This document shows, one piece after another, positions 17,599-25,965 of a DNA stretch of 64,000 nucleotides. Below the pieces are notes generated by a model, which made no database searches, was not told the DNA's origin, and saw only the letters and a list, made by a program, of their open reading frames with translations. The stretch is from contig NZ_JAGTUT010000002.1 in assembly GCF_025685605.1 (NCBI RefSeq), positions 248,001 to 312,000 of the forward strand. Direction: 5' to 3'. The stretch's first letter is position 1. Each line of letters opens with the position of its first letter. The stretch comes from Granulicella arctica. Lineage in GTDB: Bacteria > Acidobacteriota > Terriglobia > Terriglobales > Acidobacteriaceae. The position numbers and the translations under genes are program-made.

Positions 17599-17639
17599 AA
17601 AAAGCGAACGAACTGCACTCGCAGTTCGTTCGCTTTTTT
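17599..17639 (+). terminator. Strong rho-independent terminator
   Basis: Perfect 17-bp inverted repeat AAAAGCGAACGAACTGC / GCAGTTCGTTCGCTTTT with loop ACTC and a T run, 16 bases after the AT-hook gene. The A run on the left makes it usable from both strands, serving also the convergent methyltransferase gene. Confidence 0.92.
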
Positions 17640-17662
17640 ACTTTCGATTGGGGATGCAGAAC

Positions 17663-18298
17663 CTATCGGTTGGCAACTACCTCGCGAAGACTATCCTTCG
17701 CAAGAAAGAATTTTGTTCCGCTGAACTTCTCCAGCAACTTCTCAATCTGGCGATTGTTGAACGTGTGCAACAGCGGCTGACTTCCCGTCAACTGCATATC
17801 CACAACATCCGTGTCGGTGAGATGGTAGCGCCGAAACGCGACCTCCGGACCTGTGTTCTTAGAATGAAAGAAGGCCAGCATCTTGCCGCCGGACTGCATC
17901 ACCTCGTGGAGCCGGTCCATAATGGGCGCGAGCAGTGGTTCCGGCAGGTAGTCCGCAGCGTCCCACAATATGACTACGTCGAAGATGCGACCTGAGAAGT
18001 CGAGATTCGACTTGATGAATCCGTCGACGTCGTAGTGCGACGCCTCTCCGGGCTCTCCGGCGACCAGCCACTCCGGCCGTGCAGCCTCTTCCGCAAGGTT
18101 TGCCATGTAGACGCTGTGACCGAGCCCGGTAATGTAGTTGATGTTGCTTGAGGACGTCGGTCCGATATCTAGAATGCGCAGAGACTCGTTGGCCCGCAGG
18201 TGCGTGAGCAGCTGCGCCCAGCCGCTTGAATGGCGCGGCGTCTTCGTCGTGTTACCGGAGCCGCCTGCCTTGTCTTGGTTGCCGAAAAAACTGCGCAT
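17663..18298 (-). CDS. Class I SAM-dependent methyltransferase-like protein
   Basis: 211 residues. The N-terminal LRILDIGPTSSSNINYITGLG occupies the place of SAM motif I, with a Gly-poor variant (DIGPTSSSNI rather than GxGxG), then DFSGRIFDVVILWDAADYL (motif IV) and RLHEVMQSGGKMLAFFHS (post-I). The weakened motif I leaves open whether it still binds SAM. It is 16 bases downstream of the bactofilin gene on the same strand, so a shared transcript is likely, and a role linked to the cell envelope or to bactofilin assembly is possible but not proven. No further domain is seen. Confidence 0.78.
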   Translation of the reverse strand: MRSFFGNQDKAGGSGNTTKTPRHSSGWAQLLTHLRANESLRILDIGPTSSSNINYITGLGHSVYMANLAEEAARPEWLVAGEPGEASHYDVDGFIKSNLDFSGRIFDVVILWDAADYLPEPLLAPIMDRLHEVMQSGGKMLAFFHSKNTGPEVAFRRYHLTDTDVVDMQLTGSQPLLHTFNNRQIEKLLEKFSGTKFFLAKDSLREVVANR

Positions 18299-18314
18299 GC
18301 GACCGCAAACCTTT

Positions 18315-18665
18315 CTACGATTGAACGGCTGTGGCGCCGACGGGATTCAGTTCAACGCGTCCCTTGATGATGGCGCTCTCTTCAATGGAGAGCCGTCCTG
18401 CAAGAACATCGCCGGTAACAACGGCAGACTGTCGCAGATCGATACTGCCGGTCGCCTTGATATTGCCGTCAACCTTGCCGAAGATGATGATGTCCTGCAC
18501 GTTGATGTCGGCGCTGACGCGGGCGTTCGGACCGATCGTGAGGCGGCAGTCGGTTAGCGTAATCGTGCCTTCAATCTGACCGTCCATGAAGAGGTCCTCG
18601 CTGCCGGTCAACTCTCCCCGGATGGTGACGGACTTCCCAATGACGGTGGCGGTCTCTGATTTCAT
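18315..18665 (-). CDS. Bactofilin (polymer-forming cytoskeletal protein)
   Basis: 116 residues, a single bactofilin beta-helix domain: repeated short strands of the hexad type, e.g. SVTIRGELTGSEDLFMDGQI, TDCRLTIGPNARVSADINV, IIIFGKVDGNIKATGSID and VTGDVLAGRLSIEESAIIKG. Short disordered tails at both ends are typical. Bactofilins polymerise without nucleotides on the inner membrane and act in shape, cell-wall enzyme localisation or stalk growth. The ATG has AGGAG about nine bases upstream. Cotranscribed with the methyltransferase-like gene below it. Confidence 0.93.
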   Translation of the reverse strand: MKSETATVIGKSVTIRGELTGSEDLFMDGQIEGTITLTDCRLTIGPNARVSADINVQDIIIFGKVDGNIKATGSIDLRQSAVVTGDVLAGRLSIEESAIIKGRVELNPVGATAVQS

Positions 18666-18832
18666 GCTGATATTGCTCCTGTAGGATGGCCCTGTTCATG
18701 TAAATCGAATTGGTGTGTCTTGCCCGAACTATACCCAAGCCTGTGCGGCTAGGCAAACGGGAAAACTTTGCGGCTGGTCTGAACGTCTCACCGTAAGTAT
18801 GCGGGCAAATGGTGCGTAGGTCGAGGGCTTAC

Positions 18833-19759
18833 ATGAGCAGTATCGCGAGTAAGCGCTCCAACAGGCGCTGCAACAAGGGCTTCGCGATCACGTCACAGCG
18901 CGTTATGTCGGCTGCACTGCTTGCGATAGCCGCCCTGATCTTCGATGGGAATGCGCACGCTGCTGCAAACCCTGGTCCGACAGCGCGTCCACCTCGCGAC
19001 TGGATTGTCGAAACTGCCGCTAACGAGATCCTGATGCTGCAGCACTCCGGCACCTACCTGCGCTATCGCATGCACGTGGTCGATCAGAAGGGCGACCAGG
19101 TCCGCGACGTGATCGAGAGCAAGGATGGAACAGTCGCTCGCCTGATCCTGCGCGATGGGCGCGCCCTCACCGCCGAGGAGGATGCCGCCGAGCGTGAGCG
19201 TTTGAACGACGTCCTCGCCTCGCCTGCCAACTACGCCAAACATGTGAAGAACGATGCTTCCGGCAAGAAGCTTGCTGTCGACCTCATCCGCCTGATGCCG
19301 GACGCGATGATCTACACCTACGTTCCCGGGCAGCCGCCCTCTGGCCGCGGCTCAGGTAGTCCCGAGGTTGTGCTGGACTACACACCCAATCCGAAGTGGT
19401 CGCCGCCCTCGACCACAGCGGAGGCGCTTACCGGCCTCCAGGGGCGCATGTGGCTCGATGTGAAGACCCACTGCATGGTGCGTATGGAAGGCCAGATATT
19501 CAAACCGGTAAACTTTGGCTGGGGCATGCTCGCGCATATCTATCCCGGCGGCAAGCTCGAGCTGGAGCAGACCGACGCGGGCAACGGGCGCTGGATTTAC
19601 ACTCACTTCACCCAGCAGGTCACCATCCGTGCGCTTCTACTCAAAACACTCAACGTCCACACGCAGATCGACGCTTCAGCCTTCCAGATTCTGCCGGGAG
19701 AGATGAGCTATCAGGATGCAATTCGCCTGCTGCTCTCAACTTCCGCACCGAGTCACTAG
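18833..19759 (+). CDS. Exported protein of unknown function
   Basis: About 308 residues. The chosen ATG at 18833 has GAGG six bases upstream; the basic N-terminus plus SAALLAIAALIFDGNAHAA is a signal peptide cut near AHA-A. The mature part is beta-rich with repeated hydrophobic/aromatic strands, e.g. ILMLQHSGTYLRYRMHVVD, WLDVKTHCMVRMEGQIF and LELEQTDAGNGRWIYTHF, and a Pro/Gly loop GQPPSGRGSGSPEVVLDY. I do not recognise a family; the strand pattern suggests a lipocalin- or LolA-like periplasmic fold. It is convergent with menC. Confidence 0.72.
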   Translation: MSSIASKRSNRRCNKGFAITSQRVMSAALLAIAALIFDGNAHAAANPGPTARPPRDWIVETAANEILMLQHSGTYLRYRMHVVDQKGDQVRDVIESKDGTVARLILRDGRALTAEEDAAERERLNDVLASPANYAKHVKNDASGKKLAVDLIRLMPDAMIYTYVPGQPPSGRGSGSPEVVLDYTPNPKWSPPSTTAEALTGLQGRMWLDVKTHCMVRMEGQIFKPVNFGWGMLAHIYPGGKLELEQTDAGNGRWIYTHFTQQVTIRALLLKTLNVHTQIDASAFQILPGEMSYQDAIRLLLSTSAPSH

Positions 19760-19762
19760 ACT

Positions 19763-20896
19763 CTATGCAGTCACCAGCGCCTTCGCACGAAGCGTCTGCT
19801 GGCGCACCGTGAGCCGCTCGATACGGTCCCGGCGAACTGCATACCCGGAGCCTGCACTCGTAGGCACGGTAATCTCACCGGCTGCGCTGACCGTCACCTC
19901 TGGCTCGATGATGTCATCGACCCAGTATCGACTTGACGCCGACACGTCACCGGGAAGCGAGAAGTTCGGCAGCGACGACAGCGCAATGTTATGCGCCCGT
20001 CCAATGCCCGTCTCGAGCATGCCGCCACACCACACCGGCATGCCGCGCTCCATCGCGGCGTTGTGCACCGCAATAGCCTCGCTAAAGCCACCAACCCGGC
20101 CATTCTTGATATTGATGATGCGACAGGATTCCATGTCGATCGCCGCAAGCGCATCGCGGCGATTGCGGATCGACTCGTCCAGGCAGATCGACGTCTCGAT
20201 CCGCTTCTGCAGCATCGAGTGGAAGTAGAAGTCGTCATACCAGAGCGGCTGCTCGATCATCAGCAGGTTGAACTGATCCCAACTCGCGATGTGATCAAAG
20301 TCGCGCATCCTGTATGCGGAGTTGGCATCGCAGCTCAACAGAATCTCCGGCCAGCGCGCACGTACTGCCTCGAAAATCTCAACGTCCCAGCCGCGCTTAC
20401 ACTTCAGCTTGATGCGCTGGTAGCCTGCGGCAAGCTCCTTCGCAATGGTCTCCAGCAGCGCGTTAAGAGAGGGCTGGATACCGATAGAAACTCCGCACGG
20501 AATTGTCTTGCGCGTGCCGCCGAGCAGTTGGGAGAGGGACACATCCTCCTGCTGAGCGACCAGATCCCAGACGGCATTCTCGAGCGCTGCCTTTGCCATG
20601 CGATGACCGCGAACCTGCTTGAAGATGTGCGGGCAGCTTCCGCCACTCTCCAGGTCGGTAGCGTTCAGCAGGCGCGGTGCAAGCTCGGCCTCGGTCGTGA
20701 TCCAGGCGGTGTCGATACTCTCGTCGGAGAAGTAGGGATGCTCCCCCGCAACGCACTCGCCCCACGCCGTCAGGCCCTCCGATTCGATCTCGATGAGCAG
20801 GATGCGGCGACCGGTCGTGACACCGAAGCTGGTCTCGAAGGGGAAGGCGAGCGGCATGGCAATCTCGCGGAGATGAATAGCGTCAATCTTGATCAT
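19763..20896 (-). CDS. menC: o-Succinylbenzoate synthase / N-acylamino acid racemase, enolase superfamily
   Basis: 377 residues. Catalytic layout of the MenC/NSAR branch: K-x-K in RIKLKCKRGWD, metal ligands Asp in LLSCDANSAYR, Glu in LLMIEQPLWYDD and Asp in ICLDESIRN, and the second-base Lys in RIINIKNGRVGGF. The 20s loop (FPFETSFGVTTGRR) is typical. In menaquinone synthesis it dehydrates SHCHC; in many genomes the same protein racemises N-acyl amino acids. No other men gene is here, and the neighbour is an acyltransferase-like gene, so the racemase role (N-succinyl- or N-acetyl-amino acid) is at least as likely. ATG at 20896 has AGGA eight bases upstream. Confidence 0.87.
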   Translation of the reverse strand: MIKIDAIHLREIAMPLAFPFETSFGVTTGRRILLIEIESEGLTAWGECVAGEHPYFSDESIDTAWITTEAELAPRLLNATDLESGGSCPHIFKQVRGHRMAKAALENAVWDLVAQQEDVSLSQLLGGTRKTIPCGVSIGIQPSLNALLETIAKELAAGYQRIKLKCKRGWDVEIFEAVRARWPEILLSCDANSAYRMRDFDHIASWDQFNLLMIEQPLWYDDFYFHSMLQKRIETSICLDESIRNRRDALAAIDMESCRIINIKNGRVGGFSEAIAVHNAAMERGMPVWCGGMLETGIGRAHNIALSSLPNFSLPGDVSASSRYWVDDIIEPEVTVSAAGEITVPTSAGSGYAVRRDRIERLTVRQQTLRAKALVTA

Positions 20897-20948
20897 GGTG
20901 TGGCGTCCTGTCGTGCGAGCATGTGCTGATTTTCCAGGTTGAACTTGT

Positions 20949-21710
20949 TCAGCTTGAGCTACCGTTCGCCATGGGTTCTGGTCCGAGGAGAAAGAAGCCG
21001 TTCCCCTCAACGTCGCGCTCGTAGTCTACGACGGCGAGGCCCTGTGCGAAGGCTGTTTGCAGCGCATTCCGATTACTTGTTTGCAGGTCGACCGCCAGCA
21101 TACGCCTGGACTCATCCTGCTTCCACTGCGAAATAGCCGCTGGCACCTGGATGCGCGTCGTGACCTCATCAGCCGAAACCTCACCCTCAAGGCGTCCAAG
21201 GACGTGCGGCGAGCGCATCCACCACTCCGCATACAGCCGGTCGGTCGGCAAACCGCCCTGCAGCGGTGATGAGGACGGCCCATAGAAGTCCGGATGGTAT
21301 CGTCGCGCAATCGCCCCCAGCCGGTGCAGGTTCAGGTAGGCGTTCTTGATCTCAAGCGGATCGAAGGTCCACTCCATCAGTTCGAAGCCGCGGGCCAGCG
21401 CATCGCCGCGCTGGGCCAGCTTCAACCGACGTCCAAGGCCAGCGTCGCGGTACTCCGGCAGCACAGCGAGCATGTGGGAGTGCAGATACGGTTGGCCGTT
21501 CCGATAGCCCGGCAGCGCCATGGCAAAACCGACCACCGTATCGCCATCGAAGGCGCCAAGGACCTGACCGCCGATTCGCTGCGCGAGGAGAAACACCCGG
21601 CGCGGAATCACGTCGCCGTCGCTATAGCCCCACACGGCAATCTGTAGATCGACGCAGCGATCAAACTGTACGAGCGTCTCAACGGGAGCGATGCGGATCT
21701 CGGGACGCAT
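20949..21710 (-). CDS. COG3375-type GNAT acyltransferase-like protein
   Basis: 253 residues. The GNAT core: VWGYSDGDVIPRRVFLLA (start strand/helix), VVGFAMALPG, the pantetheine-binding stretch LAVLPEYRDAGLGRRLKLAQR (motif A with AGLGRR) and helices with EWTFDPLEIKNAYLNLHRLG. The last phrase and FYGPSSSPLQGGLPTDRLYAEWW are characteristic of the COG3375 family, commonly encoded next to MenC/NSAR enzymes, as here. The combination supports an N-acyl (perhaps N-succinyl) amino acid pathway rather than menaquinone alone. Gap of 52 bases to menC and three to mazG. Confidence 0.85.
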   Translation of the reverse strand: MRPEIRIAPVETLVQFDRCVDLQIAVWGYSDGDVIPRRVFLLAQRIGGQVLGAFDGDTVVGFAMALPGYRNGQPYLHSHMLAVLPEYRDAGLGRRLKLAQRGDALARGFELMEWTFDPLEIKNAYLNLHRLGAIARRYHPDFYGPSSSPLQGGLPTDRLYAEWWMRSPHVLGRLEGEVSADEVTTRIQVPAAISQWKQDESRRMLAVDLQTSNRNALQTAFAQGLAVVDYERDVEGNGFFLLGPEPMANGSSS

Positions 21711-21713
21711 ACG

Positions 21714-22556
21714 CTAGCTGACCGCCCTGAGATTTTTGCCGCTCTGCTTTGCCGCCGCCCACAGTTCTTCAAGCTCCGTCGCAGAGAGCGCCTCAAGCGC
21801 CGCCGCCCCACCCGCAGCCGCTTCCATATGGCCAAAGCGCTCACGAAATTTGGCATTCGTCGCTCGCAGCGCAGACTCGGGATCAACCTTCAGGTGGCGA
21901 GCGAGATTGACGGCAGTAAAAAGCAGGTCGCCAAGCTCTTCCTCGGCACCCGTCGCATCCGGCGCAAGTTCCGCCTTCAACTCCGTGATCTCCTCCTGCA
22001 GCTTATCGAAGAGGCCGTCAGCATTCGGCCAGTCGAAGCCGACCTTTGCAGCGCGTGAGCCAAGTTTCGCTGCCTCCATGATTGCAGGCATGGAGCGAGG
22101 CACGCCACCCAGCACCGTCTCCGCGCCGGCAGCAGCCTGCTTCTCCGTCTTCTTGATCTGTTCCCAGTTCCGCAGCACCGCCGTAGCGTCCGTAGCGACA
22201 GCATCACCAAAGATATGGGGATGACGGCGGATCAGCTTCGCGTTCAGGTTGGCCGCCACATCATCGATCGTGAAGTAACCGGCCTCGGCGGCCATCTGCG
22301 AGTAGAAGAGCACCTGCAGCAGCAGGTCGCCAAGCTCGTCCTTCAGATCAGGCCAGGCGCGCCGCTCGATCGCGTCGAACACCTCGTACGTCTCCTCGAG
22401 AGTGTGCCGCTTGATTGAATCAAAGGTCTGTTCGCGGTCCCATGGACAGCCGTCGGGTCCACGCAGTCGTGCCATGATCGCAATCGACGCAGCGATGGGA
22501 TCGTCCTGCCCTGCAGCATCTTGTGGGTTCTCTGTTACTCGTTCGACCGCAGCCAT
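21714..22556 (-). CDS. mazG: Nucleoside triphosphate pyrophosphohydrolase MazG
   Basis: 280 residues, two tandem MazG all-alpha domains that hydrolyse non-canonical NTPs to NMP and PPi. First domain: opening MARLRGPDGCPWDREQTFDS, then the metal-binding EETYEVFDAI and DLKDELGDLLLQVLF. Second domain: LFDKLQEEITELKAEL and EEELGDLLFTAVNLARHL. The full ExxE...ExxD sets are present in both. First gene of the mazG - acyltransferase - menC cluster; three bases separate it from the next gene. Confidence 0.95.
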   Translation of the reverse strand: MAAVERVTENPQDAAGQDDPIAASIAIMARLRGPDGCPWDREQTFDSIKRHTLEETYEVFDAIERRAWPDLKDELGDLLLQVLFYSQMAAEAGYFTIDDVAANLNAKLIRRHPHIFGDAVATDATAVLRNWEQIKKTEKQAAAGAETVLGGVPRSMPAIMEAAKLGSRAAKVGFDWPNADGLFDKLQEEITELKAELAPDATGAEEELGDLLFTAVNLARHLKVDPESALRATNAKFRERFGHMEAAAGGAAALEALSATELEELWAAAKQSGKNLRAVS

Positions 22557-22966
22557 AGCTCTACTTTACTTGATGGTCGGTTCCCTGTTCCGATTCACCA
22601 GACGTGCCCTGTCGTCTACCGAGAGATAAAAATCCTGAGACGGCATACAGCCTCACCTCGGCTAAGAAGCGATCAAGATCCCGTCGGACGGTCTACGCCG
22701 ACAACGGGGCCCAGGCGGCCTTCTGTTCCTCTTACTGCTATTTAGATTTTCGGGTAATACTCGCCTCGAAGACTACGGGCGTGGTCTTTTCGCAACTTGA
22801 TTCAATAAAGCTCCCTGGGGAGGGGAGGGAGCGGGCGGGGTGTTGCACATGCTCCCCGCCGCTTAGTTGAAAGGTGCTACTCGTCTTACTGCATGGTTCG
22901 GCAAATAGCTTTCTAGACTGGAACTGCAAACGCGGAAATTGGAGCGAAGATTTTTGTCCAGACTTA
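22557..22966 (+). other. Non-coding region with a G-rich hairpin
   Basis: 410 bases between the mazG start and the end of the OmpA-like gene. No gene or known RNA was seen. Imperfect hairpin at 22830-22863: AGCGGGCGGGG pairs with CCCCGCCGCT across TGTTGCACATGCT-type loop, with a single bulged G; the G-rich run GGGGAGGGGAGGGAG precedes it. Not followed by T, so probably not a terminator. It must include the promoter for mazG and could end the OmpA-gene transcript. Confidence 0.5.
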
Positions 22967-23725
22967 TTACTGGCCGCTGGGACCGGTAACAGAGGCGTTG
23001 GACGAACTCATATTAGACATCAACTTAATCTCGACACGCCGATTCTTGGCGCGCCCTGATGCGGTGCGATCACTCGCAACCGGGATGTCCTTCCCGATAC
23101 CAACAAGATAAAACTTGTGCGGTGGGATGTTGTGCTTTCCAGCAAGGTAGTTGACAACTGCATCTGCCCTGCGCTGGCTAAGCTGGTAGTTATACTGCGC
23201 ATCACCGGTAGCATCCGTGCCACCTGTGACTTGAAGAATATAACCCCTCGCAGTAGCTAATGTCGAGGCGAAGCTATCCAGTTGCTTTTTGTCATCTGCC
23301 GTCAGCACCGCTTTGTCGAAGCCAAAGGTCACGCTCAGATCCGCCAACGGCTTGTAAGTGTCAAGATTCGCGATGATGCCGCTTAGGCTGTCGACGCGAT
23401 TAACAGCGTTCTGAGCCGACTTGCCCGCAACATCGGCCTGCTGGCCGGCAGCCCCAGCGTGCTGATCTGCCGTACCTGCCGCATCCATCGCACCAGCGAT
23501 ACCCTTCGTAGCGCGCTCGTCCGTATCCACAATCGTGCGGTGGTCGGAGGCGGTCTTCGCGTCGAGTTCATTGGTCTGCTGGATAATAGGCGTCGTCTGC
23601 GACCGAACATAATTCTTCGAAGAGCATCCGCCGAGGAGGAACACAGCGGCGGTGCCCAATACAGCAGACTGGAGTGCAAAAAACTTCAGATCGATAACGC
23701 TTCGAACCGGATTCATATCTTTCAT
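22967..23725 (-). CDS. OmpA-family lipoprotein
   Basis: About 252 residues. Lipobox LLGGC with Cys34 after a hydrophobic stretch, so an outer-membrane lipoprotein (Pal-like logic). A middle region rich in Ala/Thr/Asp/Gln with repeats such as AAGTADQHAGAAGQQADVAG is likely helical and extended. The C-terminal OmpA/MotB domain has LSVTFGFDKAVLTADDKKQL, LQVTGGTDATGDAQYNYQLS and RRADAVVNYL, and NRRVEIKL, which bind the peptidoglycan stem. Start: ATG at 23725 chosen; TTG at 23734 follows AGGAG closely and is an alternative. Matured lipoproteins would pass through Lnt from this window. Confidence 0.88.
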   Translation of the reverse strand: MKDMNPVRSVIDLKFFALQSAVLGTAAVFLLGGCSSKNYVRSQTTPIIQQTNELDAKTASDHRTIVDTDERATKGIAGAMDAAGTADQHAGAAGQQADVAGKSAQNAVNRVDSLSGIIANLDTYKPLADLSVTFGFDKAVLTADDKKQLDSFASTLATARGYILQVTGGTDATGDAQYNYQLSQRRADAVVNYLAGKHNIPPHKFYLVGIGKDIPVASDRTASGRAKNRRVEIKLMSNMSSSNASVTGPSGQ

Positions 23726-23982
23726 AAAAGTCAAGTTCTCCTGAATTACACCTGCATCAACGTAAACAATGGTGCAACCAGTCGGCCAAACAAAGCAAGA
23801 GCGAACAACCTCCTTGAATCGAGTTAGTTACAGCGGCTCTCCGTAGACAGTCCTACCCTGCGCCATAGAGCGCTTATGGAACTTTTGCATCGTTTTTGCG
23901 TCAAATTTACTGAGTCGAAACAAGTTACCGACAGCCGCGACACTCCGTCGCGCCCGCATCTACACTTGGATTAGCCGCCTTT

Positions 23983-25962
23983 ATGGATATAAACGAGAAA
24001 ATCCGTACCCTGCCGACCTCGCCGGGCTGCTACCTCTACAAGAACGCCGAGGGAGAGGTCATCTATGTCGGCAAGGCGAAGAACCTGCGTTCGCGGGTCC
24101 GCTCCTACTTCCTGGATGCCTCGCAGGCCAACGCAAAGACCGGCTCCCTCATGCGCGAGGCCGTCGACGTCGAGTACATTACCGTCGACAACGAGCGCGA
24201 GGCCCTGGCCCTCGAAAATAACCTCATCAAGCAGCGCAAGCCGCGCTTCAACATCCTCCTGCGCGACGACAAGACCTACCCCTACATTAAGCTGACGATG
24301 AACGACCGTTACCCGAAGGTCTTCGTCACCCGCAAGCTCCGCAAGGACGGCGGCGCGTACTTCGGCCCCTACTTTCCCGGCAACCTGGCCCACCGCCTCG
24401 TCGACCTGATCCACCGAAGCTTTCTCATCCCAAGCTGCAAGGTGGACCTGTCGCGCTACCATCCGCGCGCCTGCCTGCAGTTCTACATCAAGCGCTGCCT
24501 CGGCCCCTGCGTCGAAGGCCTCACCACGCCCGAGGCGTACAAGCAGACCATCCGCGATGTGCAACTGTTCCTCGAAGGCCGACCGAACGAACTTGAACAG
24601 GCCCTCACCAAGCGCATGGCCGCCGCCGCCGAAAACGAGCAGTTCGAACTCGCAGCTCGCCTCCGCGACCAGATCGTCACCGTCCATCAGGCGCAGGATA
24701 AGCAGCGCATCGCCACGGCAGACAACGAGGACGCCGACGTCTTCGGCTTCCACTACGAGAACGAGATGCTCGCCGTGAACCTCTTCCACATGCGCGGCGG
24801 CAAGATCGTCGATCGCCGCGACTTCTTCTGGGAAGAGCTACCCGAATCCCTCTCCGACACTCTGAACGAACAGGTCGACGACCCCTCCTGCGCCGCCGAA
24901 AGCCTGCCTCGCCTCGAGCCCGACCCCCTGCAGTCCGCCCCGGAGGTGCTCGAAGAAACGGCTATCATCCAGCGCTCCGGCATCACCGAACTAGACGGCA
25001 TCTTCAGCCCGGCGATCTTCTTCTCTGCCCTGCTCAAGCAGCTCTACCTCGACCAGAGCTACGTCCCCCGCGCCATCTACGTACCTGTAGACTTCCCCGA
25101 CCGCGCCATCCTCGCCGAACTTCTCAGCGAACGCTGCAAACACAGGATCGACATCGCCGCCCCGCAGCGCGGCGACAAGCGCTCCCTCGTTGACCTCGTC
25201 TGCCAGAACGCCAAACAGTCCTACGACCAACGATTCCGCGTCCTCAAACCCGGCATGAAGGCCATCCAGGAGTCCCTACAGGACGCCCTCACCCTCGAAG
25301 AACTCCCGCGCCGCATCGAGTGCTTCGACATCTCCCACATCCAGGGTGCCGAGACCGTCGCCTCCATGGTCGTCTGGGAGGACGGCGCGATGAAGAAGGC
25401 CGACTACCGCAAGTTCCAGGTCAAGACCGTCTCCGGTGTAGACGACTTCGCCAGCATGCGCGAGGTCGTGCAGCGCCGCTACAAGCGCCTGCTCGACGAC
25501 AAGAAGCCGTTCCCCTCCCTCATCCTGATCGACGGTGGCCTAGGCCAGCTTCACTCTGCCTACGCCGCGCTCGAGGAGATCGGTGTCACCCTGCAACCGC
25601 TGGCCTCCATCGCCAAGCGCGAGGAGATCATCTACGTCCACGGGCAGGAGGACGACCCCATCGTCCTCGACCGCCGCTCCCCCGTCCTGCACCTCATCCA
25701 GATGATCCGCGACGAGAGCCACCGCTTCGCCGTTACCTACCACCGCAAGCGCCGCGAGATGCGCGACCGCGAATCCGAACTCGACGCCATCCCCGGTGTA
25801 GGTCCAACCACCCGCCAGCGCCTGCTCCAGCACTTCGGCAGCGTCCGCGGCATCAAGCAAGCCAGCTTCGACGCCCTCACCGCGGTGGTCAACGCCACCA
25901 CCGCCGAAAAGATCCGCAAACACTTCGCCGAAGAATCATCCGAACTCCACGTCCTCCAGTAA
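23983..25962 (+). CDS. uvrC: UvrABC excinuclease subunit C
   Basis: Makes both incisions in nucleotide excision repair. Order: GIY-YIG domain at the N-terminus (SPGCYLYKNAEGEVIYVGKA, K and Y catalytic residues visible), Cys-rich linker CLQFYIKRCLGPCVEG, UVR domain near 205-240 (TKRMAAAAENEQFELAARLR), the RNase H-like endonuclease domain with FDISHIQGAETVASMVVWED, and a helix-hairpin-helix pair at the end (LDAIPGVGPTTRQRLLQHFG). Length 659, slightly longer than the usual 600-620, with an extra stretch between UVR and the endonuclease domain. Convergent with the next gene. Confidence 0.96.
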   Translation: MDINEKIRTLPTSPGCYLYKNAEGEVIYVGKAKNLRSRVRSYFLDASQANAKTGSLMREAVDVEYITVDNEREALALENNLIKQRKPRFNILLRDDKTYPYIKLTMNDRYPKVFVTRKLRKDGGAYFGPYFPGNLAHRLVDLIHRSFLIPSCKVDLSRYHPRACLQFYIKRCLGPCVEGLTTPEAYKQTIRDVQLFLEGRPNELEQALTKRMAAAAENEQFELAARLRDQIVTVHQAQDKQRIATADNEDADVFGFHYENEMLAVNLFHMRGGKIVDRRDFFWEELPESLSDTLNEQVDDPSCAAESLPRLEPDPLQSAPEVLEETAIIQRSGITELDGIFSPAIFFSALLKQLYLDQSYVPRAIYVPVDFPDRAILAELLSERCKHRIDIAAPQRGDKRSLVDLVCQNAKQSYDQRFRVLKPGMKAIQESLQDALTLEELPRRIECFDISHIQGAETVASMVVWEDGAMKKADYRKFQVKTVSGVDDFASMREVVQRRYKRLLDDKKPFPSLILIDGGLGQLHSAYAALEEIGVTLQPLASIAKREEIIYVHGQEDDPIVLDRRSPVLHLIQMIRDESHRFAVTYHRKRREMRDRESELDAIPGVGPTTRQRLLQHFGSVRGIKQASFDALTAVVNATTAEKIRKHFAEESSELHVLQ

Positions 25963-25965
25963 GCT

